From: Lysobacter arseniciresistens ZS79
Lineage (GTDB): Bacteria; Pseudomonadota; Gammaproteobacteria; Xanthomonadales; Xanthomonadaceae
Direction of reading: 5' to 3'
Assembly: GCF_000768335.1 (NCBI RefSeq)
Contig: NZ_AVPT01000003.1
Span: 62,001-126,000, forward strand
DNA length: 64,000 bases
The notes under the pieces: model-generated
Databases searched by the model: none
The model's input: the letters and a program-made list of their open reading frames with translations, nothing else
Told to the model about the DNA's origin: nothing
Made by a program: the position numbers and the translations under genes
Part shown: in pieces, positions 1-7,739 of the stretch
How positions within the stretch are numbered: position 1 is the first letter of the stretch
How the letters are laid out: the number at the start of each line of letters is the position of its first letter

Positions 1-1226
1 ATCAGGCGCTTGACCATCGCCTTCACCGCCGCGCCGGACACCGCCGCGCCCTCCAGTCGCACGGCGAACAGCCGCTTCAGCTCGAAGGTGCCGCGCGGGG
101 TCTGGATGTACTTGCCGCTGGTGATGCGCGAGACGGTGGACTCGTGCATGCCGATCGCATCGGCGACCTCGCGCAGGGTCAGCGGCGCGATGGCCTCCTC
201 GCCGCGTTCGAGGAACGCGCGCTGGCGCTCCACCAGCACCTGCACGGTGCGCAGCAGGGTGTCGTTGCGCATGGCGATGCCGCGCACCAGCCAGCGTGCC
301 TCGTCGAGCAGGCCGCGCAGCACGCTCTGGTCGCCCGGCGCGTGGGCCAGAGCCTGCTCGCAATGGGCGGCGATGCGGATGCGCGGGGTGGCGCGGCCGT
401 TCAGCGCGACCCGCCACTGGCCGCCGAGGAAGCGCACGCTGACGTCGGGAATGACGTGGCCGTCGTCCTCGGCCGCCGGCGGTTCGACCGGCGAGGGACG
501 CAGCGACAGCACCAGCGCGGTGGCGGCGGCAACCGCGTCGGCATCGGCGCCGAGTGCGTGGGCCAGCGCGGCATTGTCGTGCGCGGCGAGTGCGTGGATC
601 TGCTCGCCGACCATGCGCTCGGCCAGTGAGCGGGTGGCGTCGGCCGGATGGCTCGCCAGCTGCGCGAGCAGGCACTCGGCGGCGCTGGCCGCGGCGACGC
701 CGGTCCAGGCGCCGTGCAGCAGGCGCTGGCGCGCGGCTTCGAGCGCGGCGGCGGTGGTCGTCAGGGCGGCCGCCCCCTCGCGGGCCAGCTCCCCGGGGTC
801 GCCTTCGAGCAGACCATGGTCGTCGCAGTGGTCCAGCCACCATTGCGCCTGCCGCAGGGCGCCGTCCCCCCATTCGAACGACAGCTCCTGCAGCAGGCGC
901 ACGCGCCAGTCGGTCGACTCGCCCGCGGCGATGCGCGCGCAGGCGTCGTCGTCGGCGCCGCCGGTCCCGCCCCCCGACAGGAACACCGGGTCGGGCAGCT
1001 CGTCCCACGCCGCGGCCTCGAGTTCGGCGTCGGTGGCGGTATCGACGGCGTCGGCTTCCCCGGCCTCGTCGTCGTCCACCGGCTCCAGCATCGGGTTGCG
1101 GTCCAGCGCCTGGCGCAGCTCCAGCTCGAGCTGCGGCGCGGTCAGCTGCAGCAGCCGGATCGACTGCAGCAACTGCGGCGTGAGATTGACGCCCTGCGTG
1201 AGCTGGGCCCTGACGCTGGTCTTCAC
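1..1226 (-). CDS. rpoN: RNA polymerase sigma-54 factor RpoN, C-terminus outside the window
   Basis: Sigma-54 directs RNA polymerase to -24/-12 promoters and needs an AAA+ activator to open them. About 408 codons are present. The N-terminus (VKTSVRAQLTQGVNLTPQLL, then QSIRLLQL and NPMLE) is the glutamine- and leucine-rich activator-interacting region. The last visible residues, around AVKAMVKRLI, match the region just before the DNA-binding RpoN box of a roughly 480-residue family member, so some 70 residues with the box lie beyond position 1. The start is GTG at 1226, chosen because GGGAGG lies a few bases upstream; the nearest ATG (1246) is out of frame. Position beside flagellar genes and sigma-54 sites downstream suggests the flagellar paralogue, often called rpoN2 in xanthomonads. 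That paralogue assignment is inference. Confidence 0.93.
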   Translation of the reverse strand, partial: MKTSVRAQLTQGVNLTPQLLQSIRLLQLTAPQLELELRQALDRNPMLEPVDDDEAGEADAVDTATDAELEAAAWDELPDPVFLSGGGTGGADDDACARIAAGESTDWRVRLLQELSFEWGDGALRQAQWWLDHCDDHGLLEGDPGELAREGAAALTTTAAALEAARQRLLHGAWTGVAAASAAECLLAQLASHPADATRSLAERMVGEQIHALAAHDNAALAHALGADADAVAAATALVLSLRPSPVEPPAAEDDGHVIPDVSVRFLGGQWRVALNGRATPRIRIAAHCEQALAHAPGDQSVLRGLLDEARWLVRGIAMRNDTLLRTVQVLVERQRAFLERGEEAIAPLTLREVADAIGMHESTVSRITSGKYIQTPRGTFELKRLFAVRLEGAAVSGAAVKAMVKRL

Positions 1227-1344
1227 TTCGCTCCCTCCCGGTCCATGCCGCCGTCTTGAAGCTGGCTGCGGCATGAATCCTGCAGAAGGCGCGCCGGCGA
1301 TCGCATCGGGAGGAACCCGTCATCCGCCGGGGTTGGCCCGACCC

Positions 1345-1365
1345 GTGTGGGGGAATCCCCGACAC
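1345..1365. promoter_or_regulatory. Near-perfect palindrome upstream of rpoN
   Basis: The arms GTGTGGGGG and CCCCGACAC flank AAT and match at eight of nine positions. The element sits about 120 bases upstream of the rpoN start and about 95 bases downstream of the response-regulator stop. There is no U-run on either strand, so a simple terminator is unlikely. It could be an operator for a dimeric regulator such as the adjacent NarL-type protein; that is inference. Nothing else is obvious in 1227-1458. Confidence 0.4.
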
Positions 1366-1458
1366 AACCGCCGTTTTTCCGGTACGCCGGTCACGCTGGA
1401 CGGCCGCAACGACTTGCCGGTATTGGGACGCAGGTCCGCCCGGCGTCGGGCGGCAAAC

Positions 1459-2091
1459 CTACAGGTCGCCGTGGATCCGCATCGCGGTGCGCAGCAGCTC
1501 GGTCGCGTTGCGGCAGCCGAGGGCATCCATCAGCCGGGCGCGGTGGGTCTCGACCGTCTTGACGCTGATGCCGAGGTCGGCGGCGATCTGCTTGGTGCTG
1601 CGGCCGGCACCGATCGCCGCGAGAATCTCGCGCTGGCGCGGCGGCAGCGCATGCACGCCGCCCTGGCCGGCCGTGGCCGCGCGGGTGGTGGCCAGCTGCG
1701 GCGCCGACACCTGCGGGCTGAGGAAGGTGCGGCCGGCAAACGCCGCGCGCAGGGCGATCTCCAGCTCCGCCGGAGCGGCCTCCTTGACCACGAAACCCTT
1801 GGCGCCGCGGGCCAGTGCCTCGCGCACGTGGCTGGCGTCGTCGTGCATCGACATGATGACGACCGCGCAACCGGGGCAGGTGCGGTGCAGCTCGGCGAGG
1901 GCCTCGAAGCCGTTGCGACCGGGCATCGACAGGTCCAGCAGGACGACGTCGGGCAGCGCCTCGCCGGCACGGATCACCGCTTCGTCGGCGCTGGCCGCCT
2001 CGGCCACCACCTCGATGCCGTCGAACGACTCGATCAACCGGCGCAGGCCGGCGCGGATCAGGGTGTGGTCGTCGCAGATCAGTACCCGCAC
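1459..2091 (-). CDS. NarL/FixJ-family response regulator (REC plus LuxR-type HTH)
   Basis: This 210-residue DNA-binding response regulator has a receiver domain at about 1-120 and a LuxR-type helix-turn-helix at about 145-205. The acidic pocket is D7-D8, the phosphoacceptor is D53 (LLDLSMPG), and the switch residues are S81 and K103. The HTH contains LPPRQREIL and TVETHRARLMDALG. The start is GTG at 2091; no ATG gives a complete receiver fold. It lies upstream of rpoN in the same direction, and xanthomonad flagellar clusters carry a comparable gene here (annotated vsrD in some genomes). No partner kinase is adjacent. A role in flagellar or virulence control is inferred from position only. Confidence 0.88.
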   Translation of the reverse strand: MRVLICDDHTLIRAGLRRLIESFDGIEVVAEAASADEAVIRAGEALPDVVLLDLSMPGRNGFEALAELHRTCPGCAVVIMSMHDDASHVREALARGAKGFVVKEAAPAELEIALRAAFAGRTFLSPQVSAPQLATTRAATAGQGGVHALPPRQREILAAIGAGRSTKQIAADLGISVKTVETHRARLMDALGCRNATELLRTAMRIHGDL

Positions 2092-2153
2092 GTGGAGGGT
2101 GTCCCTGTTTGTAATGTGCGCCCGGTCACCTTAGCGGAGCGCCTCGCGCTTTT

Positions 2154-2298
2154 GTAGGAGCGACGCAAGTCGCGACCCACTGACCACCCGGTCAAGCCGC
2201 GGACAACGCGAATCCGTGCTCGCCCGATCACGCCACCACCACCCCCGGGCGTCCGCTCGACCCGATTGCCAGTGGGTCGCGACTTGCGTCGCTCCTAC
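2154..2298. repeat. Inverted pair of REP-like intergenic repeats (29-base arms)
   Basis: Positions 2154-2182 and 2270-2298 are exact reverse complements over 29 bases, starting GTAGGAGCGACGCAAGTCGC. The spacer is 87 bases. Further copies lie at 14139-14211 and a variant at 15493-15513. Short intergenic repeats of this type are common in Xanthomonas, Stenotrophomonas and Lysobacter and are thought to be mobilised by REP-associated tyrosine transposases. No such transposase gene is in this window. The pair could fold as a long hairpin in the leader of the response regulator or in the 3' end of the PilZ transcript. Confidence 0.8.
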
Positions 2299-2327
2299 GG
2301 GAAACCCGTGGCCTGGTGTCGATGCGC

Positions 2328-2885
2328 CTAACGCCCCCGCCGGCTCTCGGCGATCGCACGGCGGTGGACGCGGAACAGGTGCCGTGCCAGCGCCGATTCC
2401 AGCGCCGGGGTCAGCGGGCCGAAGCGCAGCCACAGCTGCTGGCCGCGGCCGTGGGCGACGCTGGCCAGCACGGTGGCCGGCAGCAGCAGGGTCTCCGGCA
2501 GCCAGTCGGAGGGTTGCACGCGCAAGGCGCCGGCAGTGCCGGGGGCGACCACCTCGTCGACCTCCAGGCAGGCGCCCAGTGACGACCAGCGCAACGGCCG
2601 GCGCGGGTCGAAATGCTCGCCGAAGCGGCTCGCGACCAGCGCGGTCAGCAGGTCGAGCTTGGCCTCGATGCGGTGCAGGACCACGTCGGCGGCGCCGTGT
2701 TCGTCGGTGTCGTCGCCGCGGCTGTCCTCGACCACCGCCAGCGAGCGCAGCAGGCTCTCGCCACGCAGGCAGGCGGTGCGTGCGGCGGCCGGCGACAGCG
2801 CGCCGGGCACGAACGCGGCCGGGCGCACCTCCTCGCAGGCCAGCGAGTCGCCGAAAACCTCGTCGCGGGCGCTGTCGGCGTTCAT
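2328..2885 (-). CDS. Atypical PilZ-domain-like flagellar-cluster protein
   Basis: A 185-residue protein with no signal peptide or membrane segment. Around 80-175 it resembles the PilZ beta-barrel (FDPRRPLRWSSLGACLEV, then GTAGALRVQPSDWLPETLLLPATV), but it lacks the canonical RxxxR and D/NxSxxG c-di-GMP-binding motifs. The N-terminal half is predicted helical. Xanthomonas has a structurally studied tetrameric PilZ-type protein (XC6012) of similar size; equating the two is inference from size, shape and position. Its ATG overlaps the fliT stop in an ATGA arrangement, so it is probably translated with fliD-fliS-fliT. A role in linking c-di-GMP to motility is plausible but binding is doubtful without the motifs. 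Confidence 0.6.
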   Translation of the reverse strand: MNADSARDEVFGDSLACEEVRPAAFVPGALSPAAARTACLRGESLLRSLAVVEDSRGDDTDEHGAADVVLHRIEAKLDLLTALVASRFGEHFDPRRPLRWSSLGACLEVDEVVAPGTAGALRVQPSDWLPETLLLPATVLASVAHGRGQQLWLRFGPLTPALESALARHLFRVHRRAIAESRRGR

Positions 2886-3163
2886 CCGGCGGCGGTCCTG
2901 TAGGCGGCCGCGCCGCGGTGGCTGTCGCGCAGGCGCTGCAGGCCCGAACCGGCGTGGCTGCGGGCGGCCTGCAGGTCGCTGACCAGTTCGCGCTGGGCCT
3001 GCAGCAGGGCCAGCCAGTTGGCGCGGCTGCCGGCGTCCGGCGGCGCGCTGGCGACCGCGGCGCGGACCTGCCGCTCGTGCTCGGCCAGCAGGGCCGAGGC
3101 GCGGTCGAAATCGCCGGCGTCCAGCGCCTGGCGCACGGTCGCGATCGGCAGCAGCGGGATCAC
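2882..3163 (-). CDS. fliT: FliT-like flagellar chaperone
   Basis: A 93-residue, largely helical, Ala/Leu/Gln-rich protein in the place where fliT stands in related clusters (fliD-fliS-fliT). FliT-type proteins bind the filament cap protein FliD and hold it for export. Sequence conservation in this family is very low, so the call rests on size, predicted helical content (DFDRASALLAEHERQVRAAV, WLALLQAQRELVSDLQAAR) and gene order. Its ATG overlaps the fliS stop by four bases (ATGA), and its stop overlaps the PilZ-like start the same way, indicating tight translational coupling. Confidence 0.65.
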   Translation of the reverse strand: MIPLLPIATVRQALDAGDFDRASALLAEHERQVRAAVASAPPDAGSRANWLALLQAQRELVSDLQAARSHAGSGLQRLRDSHRGAAAYRTAAG

Positions 3164-3573
3164 GCGGCGCCTCCCGCCACGGTCGGCGCCGCGGGGTCGA
3201 TGGCGCGCCAGGCCTGCTCGATGTCGCCCAGCAGTTCGTCGACCTCGGCCAGCGGGGCCGGGTCGTTGTTGCCGTTGGCCTCCAGCAGGCGGCGCTGGAA
3301 GTAGTCGTACAGCGCGTGCAGGCCTTCGGCGATCTCGCCGCCGGCGTTCATGTCGAGCGTGCTGTTGAGCCCGCCGATGATGCCGCTGGCGGAGCTGATC
3401 GCCTGCGCCTTGCGGGCGAGGTCGCCGCGCTGCAGGCAGGCGATGGCAAGCTGCACGCGTTCACGCGCGCCGCCGAGCATCAGCGAGACCAGCTGGTGCG
3501 GGCTGGCGTCGAGGATCGCGCTGGTGGCGCTGGTCTGGCGGTACTGGTTGGCGAAGGCGCGGGCGCTGTGCAT
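3160..3573 (-). CDS. fliS: Flagellin export chaperone FliS
   Basis: A 137-residue cytoplasmic chaperone that wraps the C-terminal helix of flagellin and prevents premature polymerisation. The sequence shows the typical FliS start (ANQYRQTSATSAILDASPHQLVSLM) shown here only in part: ANQYRQTSATSAI and PHQLVSLMLGGA. It also carries the IISGLNSTLD-like block (IIGGLNSTLDMNAGGEIAEG) and LHALYDYFQRRLLEAN. The length is normal for the family. It starts one base after the fliD stop and overlaps fliT, so fliD-fliS-fliT-pilZ is one operon, probably read from the sigma-54 site upstream of fliD. Confidence 0.93.
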   Translation of the reverse strand: MHSARAFANQYRQTSATSAILDASPHQLVSLMLGGARERVQLAIACLQRGDLARKAQAISSASGIIGGLNSTLDMNAGGEIAEGLHALYDYFQRRLLEANGNNDPAPLAEVDELLGDIEQAWRAIDPAAPTVAGGAA

Positions 3574-3574
3574 G

Positions 3575-4927
3575 TCACGGACTCTGCGAGTAGTTCGGCA
3601 GCCGGGCCAGCTGCTGGGAGAGGAAGGAACTGACCGAGCTCATCTGCGCGACCATCGCGTCGAGGGCGGTGAACTGGCGCAGGTAGTTGGCCTCGACCTT
3701 GTCCATCCGGCGGTCGAGCGCGAGGCGGTCGTTTTCGAGGCGGTCCATGCGCGATTCCAGCGCTTCGGTGCGGTCGCTGATCATGCCGTCGTCGCCCAGC
3801 CAGGACTTGAGCGCGCCGGCCAGCGGCGCGCGCAGCGAACCTTCGTCGCCGAGCAGGCGCTGTACCGCCTGCGGGTCCTCGGCCACCGCCTTGTCGAAGG
3901 TGGCGCCGTCGAGGCTCAGGGAGCCGTCGACCTCGGTCTCGAAGCCGAGCGCGGACAGTTCGGCGTAGTTCTGGCTGACGAAGCCGCGCAGTGACTGGGT
4001 GATCCCGCGCGGGGCGGCGTCGCCGCTCAGCGCCGCGCCGGGCGTGCCCTCGCTGCCGGCCGCGCTCTGCGTGCGCAACTGCGACAGCGCGGTGTTGTAG
4101 GCGCTGATGAGGCCCAGCAGGCCGGCCTTGAGCGTGCTCGGGTCGGACTTGAGTTCGAGGTCGAACGACTCGCCCGGAGTGGCCTTGGTCAGGTCCAGGG
4201 TGACGCCGTCGATCAGGTCGTCGATGCGGTTGCTGCTGCTGGTGCGGGTGATGCCGTCGACCACCACCACCGCGTCGTTGCCGGGGTCGGCGACGGTCAT
4301 CGTGCCACCGCTGGTGGCCAGTGCCGACAGGCCGCCGTCGCCGCCGCTGGCGGCGACCGTCAGCCGGCCTTCGCTGCCGGTGGTGGTGGAGGCCAGCACC
4401 AGCACGTCGCCGGCGTCGCCGCGAACGAGGGTGGCGCTGACGCCGTGCGCGCCGGCCTGCTTGTTGATCGCGTCGCGGATGTCGGCGAGCGAGCCTTCGC
4501 CCTCGGCGATGTCGACCGTGACCGGATCACCCGCGCCGACGGTGATGGTGAGGCTGCCGTGGCCGAGCTGCGCATCGGAGGCGAGCGCGGCGGACTGCAG
4601 CTTGTGGGTGCTGGCCAGGCTTTCGACGGTGATGCCGTAGCGGCCGAGCGCGGCGGTAGCGCCGGCGGTCGCGGTGAAGCCGGCGTCCTCGGGCACGTGG
4701 ACCTTGCGGCCGGGCAGGGCGCCGTTTCCTTCGAACTTGGCCAGCGCGTCCTGCAGGCCCGACAGCGCGCTGCTGATCTTGCCGAACGCGGAGATCTGCG
4801 ACTGGGTGGTGCTTTCGAGTCGACTGATGCGGTTCTCGGTCGGCGCGCGCTCGGCGGCGACCAGCTGGGTCACCATCGTGTTCACGTCGAGGCCGGAACC
4901 GACACCGGGGCTGGAAAGGGAGGCCAC
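3575..4927 (-). CDS. fliD: Flagellar hook-associated protein 2 (filament cap) FliD
   Basis: FliD forms the pentameric or hexameric cap under which flagellin monomers assemble outside the cell. The 450-residue protein has the conserved N-terminus (SSPGVGSGLDVNTMVTQLVA) and a coiled N-terminal segment. It also has a flagellin-hook IN-type repeat around residues 130-175 and the C-terminal helical domain with the LENDRLALDRRMDKVEANY and FTALDAMVAQM blocks. The start is GTG at 4927 with AGGAG nine bases upstream. Length is within the normal range. It leads an operon with fliS, fliT and the PilZ-like gene and is preceded by a good sigma-54 site. Confidence 0.96.
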   Translation of the reverse strand: MASLSSPGVGSGLDVNTMVTQLVAAERAPTENRISRLESTTQSQISAFGKISSALSGLQDALAKFEGNGALPGRKVHVPEDAGFTATAGATAALGRYGITVESLASTHKLQSAALASDAQLGHGSLTITVGAGDPVTVDIAEGEGSLADIRDAINKQAGAHGVSATLVRGDAGDVLVLASTTTGSEGRLTVAASGGDGGLSALATSGGTMTVADPGNDAVVVVDGITRTSSSNRIDDLIDGVTLDLTKATPGESFDLELKSDPSTLKAGLLGLISAYNTALSQLRTQSAAGSEGTPGAALSGDAAPRGITQSLRGFVSQNYAELSALGFETEVDGSLSLDGATFDKAVAEDPQAVQRLLGDEGSLRAPLAGALKSWLGDDGMISDRTEALESRMDRLENDRLALDRRMDKVEANYLRQFTALDAMVAQMSSVSSFLSQQLARLPNYSQSP

Positions 4928-4996
4928 TGCTGTCTCCTGGGACGGGTGGACGGGTTGGGGCGGGTGCTTCGGACGGTGATGCTTCGAACCGCCGGG

Positions 4997-5011
4997 GCAA
5001 GAACCGTTCCG
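4997..5011 (-). promoter_or_regulatory. Sigma-54 promoter of fliD
   Basis: On the minus strand the sequence CGGAACGGTTCTTGC has GG, ten bases, then GC, the spacing required for -24/-12 promoters (consensus TGGCAC-N5-TTGC). It lies about 70 bases upstream of the fliD GTG and just after the fliC terminator, so it would restart transcription for fliD-fliS-fliT-pilZ. The TTGC half is exact; the upstream half has two departures from consensus. Confidence 0.7.
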
Positions 5012-5118
5012 CCGGGGCTTTGACGCGGTGCACGGCCGCTGCCTGCCTTGCTTCCGGTAACGGCCGCGGGCGCCGCGGCTTTAGCGTCGGCGCGTCCTCA
5101 CCGCCCGCGCCCGGGCAC

Positions 5119-5152
5119 AAAAAAACCGGCCAGGGCGAAGCCACTGGCCGGT
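5119..5152 (-). terminator. Rho-independent terminator of fliC
   Basis: Minus-strand stem CCGGCCAG/CTGGCCGG, extended by an A-T pair, with an inner GGC/GCC stem, followed directly by seven Ts. It sits about 35 bases after the fliC stop codon and separates the abundant flagellin transcript from fliD. Confidence 0.93.
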
Positions 5153-5186
5153 CCGGAGAGACGAGGAGTCTCCGTTTGCGCGGTGA

Positions 5187-6350
5187 TCAGCGCAGCAGGC
5201 TGAGCACGCTCTGCGACGACTGGTTGGCCTGCGCCAGCATGGCGGTACCGGCCTGCTGCAGGATCTGCGTGCGCGACAGGTTGGCGGTCTCCTTGGCGTA
5301 GTCGGCGTCCATGATCCGACTGCGCGCGGCCGACAGGTTCTCCGAGCCGGTCTGCAGGTTGGTCACGACCGAGGAGAAGCGGTTCTGCACCGCACCGAGG
5401 TCGGCGCGGGCGTCGTTGACGGACTTCAGCGCGGCGTCCATGGCGAGCATGGCCTTGTCGGCGCCCGCGGCGGTGGAGATGTCCAGATTGGCAAAACCGG
5501 TGTTGTCGACGCCGTTGGTGTCCTTGGTGAAAGTGTCGGCGGTCAGGCCGGTGTTGCCGGTGGTGGCGGAGGTGCCCAGGGCTACGGTGATGTCCGAGCC
5601 ATCGATGTTGCTCAGGGTGACCGCGCCGGTGGTCGAGTCGGCGGTGGCCGTCACGCCGGTCTCGGCGGTCACGGCGTTGATGGCGGCCGCCACGGCCGAG
5701 CCCTGCGCGGTTGCGCTGCCCGCGGCGGTGATCGCGCCGACGTCCACGCCGTTGATCGTCAGGTCACCCGCCGCGATGTCGTTGGTGCCGGCGACGAAGT
5801 CGGTCGGCGCAGCGCCCACCACCTCGACCGACTGGTAGGTACCCAGCGACTCGATGTTGGCATCGGCGATCGCGGCGATGTCGATGGTCTCGCCCTGGTT
5901 GGCGCCGACCTGGAACGACTGCGCGGTGAAGCTGCCGTCGAGCAGCTTGGTGCCGTTGAAGTTGGTGGTGTCGGCAACGCGGTCGATCTCGGCCTTCAGC
6001 TGGTCGACTTCCTTCTGCAGCGCGGCGCGGTCATCGGCCGAGTTGGTGGCGTTGCGCGACTGCACGGCCAGCTCGCGGATGCGCTGCAGGTTGTTGCCGA
6101 TCTCGCCCAGCGCGCCTTCGGCGGTCTGCGCCAGCGAGATGCCGTCGTTGGCGTTGCGGGCGGCCTGGTCCATGCCGCGGATCTGGGTGGTGAAGCGCTC
6201 GGAGATGGCGAGGCCGGCGGCGTCGTCCTTGGCGCTGTTGATGCGCAGGCCCGAGGACAGGCGCTGGATGGTGGTGCCGAGGTCCGCGCTGTTGGCGGTC
6301 AGGTTGCGCTGCGCGTTGAGCGACATCACGTTGGTGTTGATGACAGACAT
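5187..6350 (-). CDS. fliC: Flagellin FliC
   Basis: The 387-residue subunit of the flagellar filament, exported through the flagellar type III apparatus. The N-terminal D0/D1 region (to about 140) and the C-terminal D1/D0 region (about 300-387, ending QSVLSLLR) are strongly conserved. Residues 88-97 read LQRIRELAVQ, the stretch recognised by Toll-like receptor 5 in gamma- and betaproteobacterial flagellins. The short variable centre includes a flagellin IN-type motif (about 180-235: DLTINGVDVGAI then AAAINAVTAETGVTATA). SD AGGAG lies nine bases before the ATG. Only one flagellin gene is present here. It has its own sigma-28 promoter and terminator. Confidence 0.98.
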   Translation of the reverse strand: MSVINTNVMSLNAQRNLTANSADLGTTIQRLSSGLRINSAKDDAAGLAISERFTTQIRGMDQAARNANDGISLAQTAEGALGEIGNNLQRIRELAVQSRNATNSADDRAALQKEVDQLKAEIDRVADTTNFNGTKLLDGSFTAQSFQVGANQGETIDIAAIADANIESLGTYQSVEVVGAAPTDFVAGTNDIAAGDLTINGVDVGAITAAGSATAQGSAVAAAINAVTAETGVTATADSTTGAVTLSNIDGSDITVALGTSATTGNTGLTADTFTKDTNGVDNTGFANLDISTAAGADKAMLAMDAALKSVNDARADLGAVQNRFSSVVTNLQTGSENLSAARSRIMDADYAKETANLSRTQILQQAGTAMLAQANQSSQSVLSLLR

Positions 6351-6375
6351 TTGAAGGTCTCCTGGATTCGGAAGT

Positions 6376-6392
6376 CCGGCGTTTCGCGCCGG
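6376..6392 (-). promoter_or_regulatory. Hairpin in the fliC 5' untranslated leader
   Basis: Perfect six-pair stem CCGGCG/CGCCGG with a five-base loop, about 25 bases upstream of the fliC ATG and inside the leader predicted from the sigma-28 promoter. It could stabilise the flagellin mRNA or affect ribosome access; the SD itself is left free. Function is inference. Confidence 0.5.
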
Positions 6393-6443
6393 TTGGCGTC
6401 GCAGGGGCTTGCCGTGATCCGGTCCTGTCCGCTGCTGGTATGG

Positions 6444-6470
6444 ATAACGGCTGGGGGTTGCCGGCCTTTA
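6444..6470 (-). promoter_or_regulatory. Sigma-28 (FliA) promoter of fliC
   Basis: On the minus strand, TAAAGGCC (-35), eleven bases, then GCCGTTAT (-10), against the FliA consensus TAAAGTTT-N11-GCCGATAA. The predicted leader is about 85-90 bases. A short inverted repeat, GGAAAT/ATTTCC, lies just upstream of the -35 element. Confidence 0.88.
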
Positions 6471-6524
6471 GGAAATTTTTTGCATTTCCGGTGTTTTTCG
6501 TGCAGGGCGTCGCCGCCCATGCGC

Positions 6525-7718
6525 TTACAGCAGGTTGAACAGCGACAGGCCCTGGATGCGCACGGTCACCTGCTGCGCGGCCTGCAGCGCGGTCATCTGC
6601 ATCGCGAAGCGACTGGCGGCCTCGGCATAGTCGGTGTCGCGCAGGTCAGACAGCGTGCCTTCCAGCGCCAGCGAGGTGGCACTGCGGCTTTCGGCGGCAT
6701 GGTCGAGCGTGGACAGGCGTGCGCCGGTGCTGGCGCGCGCGGCCAGCAGGTGTTCCTGCGCGGTTGCCAGGTCGCCCAGGCCGGCTGTCAGCACGTTGGT
6801 GCGGCGGGCGCTGTCGGCGGGGCTGTCGTCCGGTGCTTCCATCGCGTCGGCCAGTGCATCGAGGGTGGCGAAGATGTCGCGCTCGCCGGCACGTTCGACG
6901 CCGAAACGATCGCCGGCGGCGGGCGCGCCGTTGAGCTGCATCTGCACGCCGCCGGCGCTGATGGTCTGTCCGTCCTGCCAGGTGCCGGTGCCGATTTCGG
7001 TGCCGCCGGCGTCGAGCACGCGGTAGTTGGCGCCGTCGAGGAATTCGACGGTGACGCCGGCGCCGTTCCAGCTGCCGTGGTCGGTCACGCTGGCCGAGGC
7101 CAGCACGCCGCTGCCGCTGTTGCCGGCACCGGCGCTGCCGCGGACGATGCCGTCGCCGGTCGCCACGCGCAGGAACAGCGCGCTGCCGGGGTCGGTGTCG
7201 GCCACGGCCAGGTCGGGGGCGACGTCGACATCGTTGCGGCCGGCGTCGCCGGCGTAGGTGATGCTGCCGCCGTTGTCGGCGAACGGCACCACCCCGTCGC
7301 GGGTGCCGGCGAACAGCGCGCGGCCGGCGCCGTCGCCGCGGTTGCCGATCGAGATCAGCTCGGCGCGCAGCTGGCGCATCTCCACCGCGATGACCTTGCG
7401 GTCGTCGTTCGACAGCGTCGGCGTGTTGGCGCGGATCACCAGTTCGCGGGCGCGGATCAGGTGGTCGCCGGCGTCGGCCAGCGCGTTCTCCTGCAGGCCG
7501 AGGCGGCGCTCGAGGTGGCCGCTGTTCCGGCCGAACTGCTCCAGCGACGACACCGCGTGGTCGAGCCGCTGCGCGTTGGAGAACGCGGCCGGGTCGTCGG
7601 CGGCGGTGACCAGCTTGCTGCCGGTGGTCATCTGCTGCTGCGTCTTCGCGATGGCCTGCTGGCGCTGAAGCATGCCCTGCAGGCCCTGGTTGTGGATCTG
7701 CGCGGTCGACAGTCTCAT
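6525..7718 (-). CDS. flgL: Flagellar hook-filament junction protein FlgL (HAP3)
   Basis: FlgL joins the hook-associated FlgK ring to the first flagellin subunits. The 397-residue protein has the conserved N-terminal segment (MRLSTAQIHNQGLQGMLQRQ, then TKTQQQM-like AKTQQQMTTG and SKLVTAADDPAAF). Its C-terminal helix reads DTDYAEAASRFAMQMTALQA, followed by the terminal LSLFNLL, a D0-type coil similar to flagellin. The middle is a variable beta-rich domain. It is the last gene of the flgB-to-flgL series, 21 bases after flgK, and ends about 55 bases before the fliC promoter. Confidence 0.95.
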   Translation of the reverse strand: MRLSTAQIHNQGLQGMLQRQQAIAKTQQQMTTGSKLVTAADDPAAFSNAQRLDHAVSSLEQFGRNSGHLERRLGLQENALADAGDHLIRARELVIRANTPTLSNDDRKVIAVEMRQLRAELISIGNRGDGAGRALFAGTRDGVVPFADNGGSITYAGDAGRNDVDVAPDLAVADTDPGSALFLRVATGDGIVRGSAGAGNSGSGVLASASVTDHGSWNGAGVTVEFLDGANYRVLDAGGTEIGTGTWQDGQTISAGGVQMQLNGAPAAGDRFGVERAGERDIFATLDALADAMEAPDDSPADSARRTNVLTAGLGDLATAQEHLLAARASTGARLSTLDHAAESRSATSLALEGTLSDLRDTDYAEAASRFAMQMTALQAAQQVTVRIQGLSLFNLL

Positions 7719-7739
7719 GCGGCGGTCCTCACGTGGGCC

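Noticed and set aside
10-2157. Long plus-strand frame opposite rpoN and the response regulator
   Set aside because: Ser/Ala/Arg-rich low-complexity translation; the minus strand encodes two well-recognised proteins over the same bases.
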